Of a DNA stretch of 5,811 nucleotides, positions 1 to 4,630 are shown piece after piece. The position numbers were made by a program, and so were the translations under genes. Each line of letters begins with the position of its first letter. Position 1 is the stretch's first letter. The stretch is from Porphyromonadaceae bacterium UBA7141 (GTDB lineage: Bacteria > Bacteroidota > Bacteroidia > Bacteroidales > Muribaculaceae): positions 1 to 5,811 of the forward strand of contig DKWX01000004.1 in the NCBI GenBank assembly GCA_002491945.1, in the 5' to 3' direction. Under the pieces are notes generated by a model. The model ran no database searches. It saw nothing but the letters and a program-made list of their open reading frames with translations, and was not told where the DNA came from.

Positions 1-567
1 GTCGCGAGCGACTTTAAGGCGAGGATATATCATATTGAGCCAATCGGTGTGAAAGCGACCGTTGGCTTCGGTGTTACGCTGCATGGGGTCGATAGTTTGG
101 TTGCCCTCGGCATCAAACAGTCCGCTGTTTTGCTCGAAGTCCTCCCTACCCTGCGCGAAATCGTCGTTATAGACGAAGTCGTTGCCGGTGTTATATGGCG
201 GGTCAATGTAAATCATCTTGACACGACCGAGATATGTTTCGCGAAGTACTTTGAGTACGTCGAGATTGTCCCCCTCAATATAGAGGTTTTCTGTTGTGTC
301 GAAGTCTACCGATTCCTCGCGGCAAGGACGAAGAGTAAGATTGACAGGCTCGTTGGCGAGACGGGACGCTGCCCGCTTGTCGGGCCAAGTGAACTGATAG
401 CGTTCCTCGCCGTCTTCGAGCGCATCGTTCGACAGTTCCGCACGGAGCTTGTCGAAGACGATGGCAAGTTCAGGTTTACCGTCTTTATTTAGTCTCTCAG
501 TGACGCAGTGAGGAAACAACGCGGCAATCTTCTCCACGTTGCCGCCCACAACATCACGGCTTTGCAT
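1..567 (-). CDS. Type III R-M-type DNA methyltransferase (Mod), N-terminal 189 residues, cut by window edge
   Basis: The frame is open from position 567 down to the left edge, 189 codons with no stop. It shows the front of a beta-class N6-adenine/N4-cytosine methyltransferase (PF01555 family). The block LYIEGDNLDVLKVL lies at residues 95-108, the catalytic motif IV DPPYNTGN at 122-129, and the typical WLNMIYPRLKVARD block at 176-189. The SAM-binding FxGxG motif should follow, outside the window. In type III R-M such a protein methylates one strand of an asymmetric site and gives specificity to a Res helicase-nuclease, usually encoded downstream; Res is not visible here. An ATG at 567 starts the conserved region. 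An in-frame ATG at 588, inside the heptamer array, would add seven residues, and a TGA lies in frame just upstream of it. The visible part has no lesion, although its upstream partners are damaged. Family call is firm; the subtype is inferred from context. Confidence 0.9.
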   Translation of the reverse strand, partial: MQSRDVVGGNVEKIAALFPHCVTERLNKDGKPELAIVFDKLRAELSNDALEDGEERYQFTWPDKRAASRLANEPVNLTLRPCREESVDFDTTENLYIEGDNLDVLKVLRETYLGRVKMIYIDPPYNTGNDFVYNDDFAQGREDFEQNSGLFDAEGNQTIDPMQRNTEANGRFHTDWLNMIYPRLKVARD

Positions 568-584
568 TTTGAGTCTTTTACAAT

Positions 585-612
585 TCATAATTCACAATGC
601 ATAATGCATAAT
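585..612 (+). repeat. Left heptamer array (4 x 7 bp)
   Basis: Exactly four 7-bp units are seen: TCATAAT, then TCACAAT, then GCATAAT twice. Read on the minus strand they follow the stop codon of the four-helix-bundle gene, overlapping its last base, and run into the leader of mod. The array matches the right-hand array at 975-1002 in inverted orientation at 26 of 28 positions. Confidence 0.85.
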
Positions 613-983
613 TATTTTGAGAATGTTGATTTTACTATGGAAGTGAGAATCTTAAGCAATTCCCTACAATCGTGGATAATGCTCTCAAACTCTTGGATGT
701 TTATATAATTAGATTCGTAAAGCAATTCAAGCCAATACTCATTTTCACTTGCTTCCTTCAGAGCAATATTCATTTTTGCTCCAAAGTCAGCCTTCGATTG
801 ACCTCGTATGGCTTCTTTAACATTTGCACCTATACTTGTTCCGCTACGTAGCATCTGCTTAGACAAAACAAATTCATTATGTTCCTTTGACAGATACTTA
901 TATAGCCTTATACATCTTAAAGCAAATGCTTTACTCTTCACCGCGATAATATTTTCCTCCGTTTTCTTCATCTTATTATGCAT
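612..983 (-). CDS. Four-helix-bundle protein, 23S rRNA intervening-sequence (S23/IVP) type
   Basis: A complete 123-residue protein of the TIGR02436/PF05635 family. The hallmarks are LRSGTSIGANVKEAIRGQSK (about residues 45-64) and the helix with MNIALKEASENEYWLELL (about 71-88). Length is usual for the family. These proteins form pentameric four-helix bundles and are related to Avd of diversity-generating retroelements; their cellular role is unknown. No retroelement is seen here. The ATG at 983 lies inside the right heptamer array; a second in-frame ATG at 971 just outside it is a plausible real start. The stop touches the left array. The start overlaps the preceding DUF4391 stop (TAATG), which suggests translational coupling. 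The gene is visibly more AT-rich than mod and DUF4391 on either side, in keeping with a separate origin. Family call is strong; function cannot be assigned. Confidence 0.9.
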   Translation of the reverse strand: MHNKMKKTEENIIAVKSKAFALRCIRLYKYLSKEHNEFVLSKQMLRSGTSIGANVKEAIRGQSKADFGAKMNIALKEASENEYWLELLYESNYINIQEFESIIHDCRELLKILTSIVKSTFSK

Positions 984-1002
984 TATGCATTATGAATTAT
1001 GC
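975..1002 (+). repeat. Right heptamer array (4 x 7 bp)
   Basis: Four 7-bp units: ATTATGC twice, then ATTATGA, then ATTATGC. Read on the opposite strand it matches the left array at 585-612 in unit length, number and almost every base. It supplies the last codons and stop of the DUF4391 gene and the first codons of the four-helix-bundle gene. Confidence 0.85.
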
Positions 1003-1450
1003 ATTTAATCAGCTTTAGCTGCGCATAGAGTTCTCGTTGACGGCGAGGCTGAGAGGTGGATCGCATTTGGCGTTCCAACGTCTCAATCTGACGCATGAGC
1101 CTCGTGCGTTCCTCGTCAATGCGGATTTGTTCGGTGAGAGAGTTGCCTTCGGCAACCTCCAGTTCACCGACAAAAGCAACGATATTCTGCCAAACCGCAT
1201 CAAGGTTTAAGCCGTTGATAGGAATTAGGCATGAGGCATTAGGCGTCAGGGGTTGCCACGGTCCGGTAAAGAGCTTGGTGTGATACACAGCAAGCTGCAC
1301 CTTATCTTCATGACGCAGAGCGAAGATAATGCGATGCGGAATGAGTTTAGAGATAAGGAGAATGTTTTTGCTGTCGTAGTCAGAGCGTTTCAGCTCCACA
1401 TCGACAACAAAAACAGCCTTAACCTCCGTGCCCCCGGCAATGCCCGGCAA
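983..1450 (-). CDS. N-terminally truncated DUF4391-domain protein of the R-M locus
   Basis: An open frame of 155 codons that can only begin with a TTG at 1450. It resembles the C-terminal part of DUF4391 proteins, which are usually well over 200 residues and sit between a helicase gene and mod in many Bacteroidota R-M loci; their role is unknown. Seen: a TEVKAVFVVDVELK strand near the start, PHRIIFALRHEDKVQLAVYH in the middle, GLNLDAVWQNIVAFVG, and a charged coiled-coil-like C-terminus (EQIRIDEERTRLMRQIETLE, then QPRRQRELYAQLKLIK). The N-terminal third or so is missing, replaced by helicase codons in another frame. The last residues, CIIHNA, come from the right heptamer array, and LTPNASCLIP comes from another heptamer array (1224-1251). 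The TTG may not be a real start, so this is probably decaying or expressed only after a frame change. Family call is from memory of its motifs. Confidence 0.7.
   Translation of the reverse strand: MPGIAGGTEVKAVFVVDVELKRSDYDSKNILLISKLIPHRIIFALRHEDKVQLAVYHTKLFTGPWQPLTPNASCLIPINGLNLDAVWQNIVAFVGELEVAEGNSLTEQIRIDEERTRLMRQIETLERQMRSTSQPRRQRELYAQLKLIKCIIHNA
1224..1251 (+). repeat. Third heptamer array, inside the DUF4391 reading frame
   Basis: Four 7-bp units: ATTAGGC, ATGAGGC, ATTAGGC, then a degenerate GTCAGGG. It has the same architecture (4 x 7 = 28 bp) as the arrays bounding the four-helix-bundle gene, but a different unit. On the minus strand it is translated in frame as part of the linker LTPNASCLIP, between the WQP and GLNLDAVW segments of the DUF4391 protein. 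Confidence 0.7.
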
Positions 1451-1541
1451 GAGATGCGGCGATAGCCACCTTCGAGCCCGAGCGCAAGGTGACGAGCATA
1501 TCGTCTTTAAGCGTCTTGTTTACGTTGTTGATAATTTCCAT
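1419..1541 (-). pseudogene. 5' end of a helicase-like gene of the R-M locus, truncated
   Basis: An ATG at 1541 opens a 40-codon frame starting MEIINNVNKTLKDD and continuing RSGSKVAIAAS to about residue 30. This resembles the N-terminus of the large helicase-related protein that commonly precedes DUF4391 and mod in Bacteroidales R-M loci (recognised from memory, not searched). After residue 30 the match ends. The sequence passes into DUF4391 codons in a different frame and stops at 1419-1421. Thus nearly all of the helicase and the beginning of DUF4391 appear deleted. At the junction the 8-mer CCCGGCAA (plus strand) occurs at 1433-1440 and again at 1443-1450, a 10-bp period. An in-frame ATG at 1568 would add nine residues; 1541 fits the remembered family start better. 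Confidence 0.55.
1433..1450 (-). repeat. 10-bp-period direct repeat at the helicase/DUF4391 junction
   Basis: On the minus strand TTGCCGGG occurs twice, separated by CA, so the unit is 10 bp. The helicase-like frame runs into the repeat and then misses the DUF4391 frame by one base. Removing one 10-bp unit joins them in frame (about 182 residues from the ATG at 1541). Confidence 0.7.
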
Positions 1542-1548
1542 ATAAAGC

Positions 1549-1610
1549 AAAAACCCCAACGCATTCATGCGAGGCTGACCAAAGCCTTTAAGCAACTACG
1601 TTGGAGTTTT
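1549..1610 (-). promoter_or_regulatory. Leader stem-loop with T-run just upstream of the helicase start codon
   Basis: The outer arms at 1550-1561 and 1599-1610 pair at 11 of 12 positions (AAAACCCCAACG with CGTTGGAGTTTT). Inside is a perfect 5-bp hairpin, AGGCT at 1572-1576 with AGCCT at 1583-1587, loop of six. On the minus strand the structure ends in GGGG followed by five T, seven bases before the ATG at 1541. It could be an attenuator in the R-M operon leader, or a terminator belonging to DNA upstream. Pairing is seen; the function is inferred. Confidence 0.45.
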
Positions 1611-1669
1611 CAATATTTTTGTTTCCGGATTTCACACTTATGTAGTGATATTCTTGGTCATTCCACATA

Positions 1670-1857
1670 TTAAGCAAGTGTCCAAATTTAATTTATACAA
1701 TATGCGGGCTTATTTTTCAGTCGATTCCGGTGCGGAGTGAAAGAGAATATAAACATATTCGACTGAACGACAAGCCGGAAGCGGCAAAAAAGAAACCGCA
1801 GATTGTATAAAAGATTCCATTTCATTTGCTATCGGTTAAATTTGAACACTTACTTAA
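1670..1857. repeat. Long imperfect inverted repeat (nested palindrome)
   Basis: Positions 1670-1691 are the reverse complement of 1836-1857 at 20 of 22 bases. The adjoining 1692-1701 (TTTATACAAT) is matched by 1802-1811, and weaker pairing (TGCGG, then a T-run) continues inwards. The right arm carries 24 extra bases between the two blocks. Nearer the centre TTCAGTCGA at 1716-1724 pairs perfectly with TCGACTGAA at 1759-1767. It may be a MITE-like remnant, or a foldable RNA leader of the R-M operon. Confidence 0.65.
1745..1790 (+). repeat. Left copy of a 46-bp inverted repeat
   Basis: This matches the reverse complement of 1944-1989 at 40 of 46 positions. Its outer end is a near-perfect palindrome, GAATATAAACATATTC (1745-1760), followed by GACTGA and ending in GAAGCGGCAAAAA. 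Confidence 0.8.
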
Positions 1858-1880
1858 CGCTCTTACTTATTGCTTATATG

Positions 1881-1911
1881 CAAAGTTACAAAGAATTTTT
1901 GAGGTGACAAT
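1881..1911 (-). promoter_or_regulatory. Bacteroidota-type promoter directed at the R-M locus
   Basis: On the minus strand ATTG (1911-1908) is followed after 19 bases by TAACTTTG (1888-1881). This matches the Bacteroidota consensus TTTG, N19-21, TAnnTTTG with a complete -7 box. Transcription would start near 1874 and leave a structured leader of about 330 bases before the ATG at 1541. The promoter lies between the two 46-bp inverted repeats. Confidence 0.6.
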
Positions 1912-1943
1912 CTATTATGCTGAAAAACACGTGAGATGAATTA

Positions 1944-1989
1944 TTTTTGCCGCTTCAGCATTGTCTCTCAGTCGAATATGTTCATATTC
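1944..1989 (-). repeat. Right copy of a 46-bp inverted repeat
   Basis: This is the inverted partner of 1745-1790 (40/46). Its outer end is a perfect palindrome with 7-bp arms and a 2-base centre, GAATATGTTCATATTC at 1974-1989. Such a site could bind a dimeric protein or be a recombinase core; neither role is proven. Confidence 0.8.
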
Positions 1990-2108
1990 CCATTCAAAAT
2001 TCACATTTTACAGAAGTTCATTTTTGAGCTGATTCCACAGGGCGCGAGGAGAACATTGCAAACCCCATGGAAATTTGCGGAAGCAGCGAAAAAATAGCAT
2101 GGTGTGAG

Positions 2109-3773
2109 TTACTTATCAAGCGAAGCCATATACTCAGCGTGATACCCGTCAAGAATACGCCGGATAGCCGTGCCTACGCGCAGATATGCAGTCTCGTCAA
2201 GATTCGCCAGGGATGCTCGCACTGACCACTCCGGTCCGTCGAAACCGCCGCCGTTGAGCAGCACCACACCAGTATCCTTTGCCAGACGCAACACAATATC
2301 TATCGGCTCATGGGCCGACTTGAGCCATGTGCAGAATTCATCGCCATATATACGTTGACCCCACACCATAAAGTCAATCTCCGAATAATATCCCACACGC
2401 AGCGGATCCTCCCGAAGCTCAAACCCGGTTCCTTTCCATAAGGCTTCCAGACGGTCGGATATCAGTGTACGCATCTTTCGGCGGTAGGCATCCTTCTCAT
2501 CAAGCAGACTCATAAGTGAAAAAAGCGACATCTGCACCTGTTGCGGAGTCGACAGCCCGGCCGTGTGATTCAGAGCCACCGCACGGCTGTCGGCCACCAT
2601 CCGGTCAATGAATTTCATCCCGTCCGGATTCATGGTCAGCGATGAATAGCGACGGCCAAGATCCTCTCTCTTCTCTTGCGGAAGTGCCGCAAGCCGTCGG
2701 TCGAACACATTCCCCTCGCCAAGAGCCGACACAACAGCCAGACGCCAACCGGTGGCGCCGAAATACTTGCTGTAGGAATACACACAAAGCGTATTCTCCG
2801 GCAATTCGTACATCAGCGAACGGAAATGCTCCGCAAACGTGCCATACACATCATCGGTCACTATCATCAGATCCGGATTATCATGTCTCACGATATCCAC
2901 AAGAGACTTTATATCAGACTCACACAATTCATAAGAGGGTGGATTCGACGGATTTACCAAGAACACCATCTTTACACTACTGTCGCGTAATTTGTCGAGT
3001 TCCTCAGCCGGATACTGCCACGTATGTCTCCCGTCGGCCGACAGCTGCGACGCATACACATTCACCACATCGAAGCCATAACGATCCAGTCGCGGTATCT
3101 CTATATACGGTGTGAATATCGGTGTCATCAACGCAATCCGGTCTCCTTTTTCCAGCAGATGATTCGCAAGCAATGACTCAAACACATATACCATCGCAGC
3201 TGTGCCCCCTTCTGTGGCAAAAAGATCATACTCCCTACCCAATCCCGGAGCATTATCCCCCATCTCACGTGCCAGGTACGCACGGCATATTTTCTCTGTA
3301 TTTTCAAGAATACGCGGTGGTGTGGGATAATGGTCGCCTATTATTCCATCAGCCCACTCATATGCCAGGCTGTCGACCTCAATCCCAAGCTCACGCTCCG
3401 CATAATTCAGCGAGCGACGCAGAAGATGCGCCCCTCGACGCGCCGAGTTATCTGCAAGAAACGTGCGAAGACGTTCCCCTATACCATCTGCCGATGGCAG
3501 ACCCGCGATACCGGGCTTTTCATACAATTCCCCTCGCGCCTCCTCCATAGCCCACAGTCCGAGCAGAAAAAAAGCATCTCGAGGCTCTGTAGCAATCCAG
3601 TCAGGATTTCCGCGCCCGGCATTCAGATACGCATCGGCCGAACGACGCGACTCATTGCGAGCCAGCTCAATCAGCGTATTCTTAATCTCAAACGGACTCA
3701 TAAGCTCCAGGCTCCGCTGATAGCCACGGCTCTCTACATCGTCGGTTTCTCCGGCATTAGTCTTATTTTTCAT
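2109..3773 (-). CDS. asdA: Aspartate 4-decarboxylase / aspartate aminotransferase (bifunctional, PLP-dependent)
   Basis: A complete 554-residue fold-type I PLP enzyme of the AsdA family. It beta-decarboxylates L-aspartate to L-alanine and CO2 (EC 4.1.1.12) with side aminotransferase activity, in the cytoplasm. Seen: the family N-terminal signature SPFEIKNTLIELA (26-38) and NAGRGNPDWIATEPRDAFF (51-69), VNPSNPPSYEL (273-283) for substrate and cofactor contacts, TDDVYGTF (306-313) with the Asp expected at the pyridine nitrogen, SYSKYFGATGWR (333-344) with K336 as Schiff-base lysine, and WSVRASLANL (516-525) with R519 as likely carboxylate-binding arginine. Length matches the family (about 530-560) and exceeds ordinary aminotransferases (about 400), which argues for AsdA. 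The start at 3773 leaves a short variable N-terminus before the conserved block; Met25 is an alternative. The aspartate:alanine antiporter AspT, often its partner in proton-motive decarboxylation, is not in this window. It seems monocistronic, and no clear promoter is visible. Confidence 0.93.
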   Translation of the reverse strand: MKNKTNAGETDDVESRGYQRSLELMSPFEIKNTLIELARNESRRSADAYLNAGRGNPDWIATEPRDAFFLLGLWAMEEARGELYEKPGIAGLPSADGIGERLRTFLADNSARRGAHLLRRSLNYAERELGIEVDSLAYEWADGIIGDHYPTPPRILENTEKICRAYLAREMGDNAPGLGREYDLFATEGGTAAMVYVFESLLANHLLEKGDRIALMTPIFTPYIEIPRLDRYGFDVVNVYASQLSADGRHTWQYPAEELDKLRDSSVKMVFLVNPSNPPSYELCESDIKSLVDIVRHDNPDLMIVTDDVYGTFAEHFRSLMYELPENTLCVYSYSKYFGATGWRLAVVSALGEGNVFDRRLAALPQEKREDLGRRYSSLTMNPDGMKFIDRMVADSRAVALNHTAGLSTPQQVQMSLFSLMSLLDEKDAYRRKMRTLISDRLEALWKGTGFELREDPLRVGYYSEIDFMVWGQRIYGDEFCTWLKSAHEPIDIVLRLAKDTGVVLLNGGGFDGPEWSVRASLANLDETAYLRVGTAIRRILDGYHAEYMASLDK

Positions 3774-4099
3774 AGCAATAAATTCATAAACAAAACATGT
3801 CCAACATCCTTATAACGAGATGCCGGCCAATACTGTTCATATCCCCGCGAACCGGATTATAGCAAAATCCGCCACTCATCAGTCACCGCCACCACACTCT
3901 GCCTGACCATAAATATAGACGGACCCGTTCCCCGTTCCTGAATAAACTAAAAAGGAGCCTCATCCCGATAATCAATATACCAAGGATGAAGCCTCCGTTT
4001 TTATCTTCAACGCCCGTCTTCTCCGGCGGGCACAGCCTCCGTAGGCTGAATCAAAAATTATTGCTGATGCCGCATACGCCGTCGGCAGCGTCCCTTCCA
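3774..4099. other. Intergenic region upstream of the decarboxylase, with several hairpins
   Basis: No gene is supported here. Besides the terminator-like hairpin at 3949-4002 it contains a perfect 6-bp hairpin, CAGCCT (4033-4038) with AGGCTG (4043-4048), and GCCCG (4012-4016) with CGGGC (4027-4031). The decarboxylase promoter must lie at about 3780-3940, but no good TTTG/TAnnTTTG pair is seen there. Confidence 0.6.
3949..4002. terminator. Bidirectional rho-independent-type terminator
   Basis: GGAG-CT-CATCC on the left (3954-3965) pairs with GGATG-AG-CTCC on the right (3984-3996), about 11 bp with one mismatch and one bulge and an 18-base loop. It is flanked by five A on the left (3949-3953) and five T on the right (3998-4002), so each strand reads stem then T-run. 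On the minus strand it lies about 100 bases after the small ORF at 4100-4261 and would insulate the decarboxylase from it. Confidence 0.65.
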
Positions 4100-4261
4100 T
4101 CAATAATAGATTTCACTGATGTCGGCAAGACTCGAATCAGAGGCAGATGCCTGCGCCTCTCCCACACTCCAGTCGCCGAAGAAAGGCTGACGATTCATAC
4201 TCTGCCGGAAACTCTCACGCAGATTGGCAATCAACTGCGAATAGGGGAAATAAGTTGACAT
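4100..4261 (-). CDS. Small hypothetical protein, 53 residues
   Basis: I do not recognise this. The reading frame starts MSTYFPYSQLIANLRESF and ends SLADISEIYY. It is rich in Ser, Ala and aromatic residues, has no predicted membrane helix and no cysteines, and looks soluble. Support for a real gene is indirect: its GC content is clearly higher than the AT-rich DNA just upstream and close to that of the neighbouring real genes, and a strong terminator-like hairpin follows on the same strand. The frame can be extended to an ATG at 4324, but those extra 21 codons lie in AT-rich sequence and look non-coding, so 4261 is preferred. A TAAATTTG -7-like box lies upstream near 4380, without a good -33 partner. 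It could instead be the degraded end of a larger gene. Confidence 0.4.
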   Translation of the reverse strand: MSTYFPYSQLIANLRESFRQSMNRQPFFGDWSVGEAQASASDSSLADISEIYY

Positions 4262-4630
4262 AACTAAGCTGTTTTTTAGGTTTGTTGGAAAATTGAAAAA
4301 TTTAGCAATTTTAATATATAACACTTCAAAATCAATTTTGTTTTCAAAATATCAAAAAAAATGCCATTTGCCCATTTTTAAGCAAATTTAAACACTCTGA
4401 GTTTGTTTAAAAACTATTGTTAACTGGAGTGAGTTTCCTGAGAGTAATTACCACAGCAGCCACCATGAGCATTTCATTGACAGAATCTGTTGTTTCCTCG
4501 TAATTTCGGCATACCCGTCTGAAGTTTTTATTTCTGAATGTCGCAGTGAAAATTTACACCTCAGAGCATACCATAACCACACCCCGCATACGTTTGTTAA
4601 TCTATGTGACAATATTCCACACCTACATCA
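4262..4630. other. AT-rich gene-free stretch and transposase remnant before the transporter
   Basis: Positions 4262-4406 are strongly AT-rich and low in complexity, with no gene. Positions 4407-4553 hold the transposase remnant. Between 4554 and 4630 nothing is recognised. A weak plus-strand promoter candidate is ATTG at 4476-4479, 21 bases, then TAATTTCG at 4501-4508 (one mismatch to the -7 consensus). Confidence 0.5.
4407..4553 (-). pseudogene. C-terminal remnant of an IS5-like transposase
   Basis: An open frame of 48 codons without a start contains FRNKNFRRVCRNYEETTDSV followed by a hydrophobic helix, MLMVAAVVITLRKL, and then stops. IS5-family DDE transposases typically end with such an FRR...RDYE motif followed by a short helix with a terminal R/K-L, so this is read as the last part of one. 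A stop (4554-4556) immediately precedes the frame and the catalytic DDE region is absent, so it cannot act. The AT-rich DNA that follows may include the old IS end, but no terminal repeat partner is seen in the window. The assignment rests on motif resemblance in a short fragment. Confidence 0.5.

Larger units (their letters stand above)
1542..2108. other. 567-bp gene-free region rich in inverted repeats
   Basis: No convincing coding sequence is seen on either strand. The region holds the leader stem-loop (1549-1610), a nested long inverted repeat (1670-1717 with 1786-1857), a 46-bp inverted repeat pair (1745-1790 and 1944-1989), and a minus-strand promoter (1881-1911). From 1990 to 2108 nothing recognisable is seen, and there is no clear terminator after the decarboxylase stop. 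Confidence 0.7.

Noticed and set aside
49..492. 147-codon plus-strand ORF
   Set aside because: It is antisense to mod, whose opposite strand carries the unmistakable DPPY methyltransferase motifs; the plus-strand translation resembles nothing.
612..983. Four-helix-bundle gene as Avd of a diversity-generating retroelement
   Set aside because: No reverse transcriptase, template repeat or variable repeat is seen in the window, and the protein matches the S23/IVP form.
585..1251. Heptamer arrays as a CRISPR array
   Set aside because: The units are contiguous 7-mers without spacers and there are no cas genes; they are simple tandem repeats.
2642..3815. Several plus-strand ORFs of 85-161 codons
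   Set aside because: They are all antisense shadows of the aspartate 4-decarboxylase; their translations are rich in His, Pro and Arg, with no recognisable domain.
3774..3940. Promoter for the decarboxylase
   Set aside because: Only partial matches (for example TTTTG-rich stretches near 3800) without a properly spaced TAnnTTTG box; a TATAAT-like string near 3860 is not the Bacteroidota consensus.
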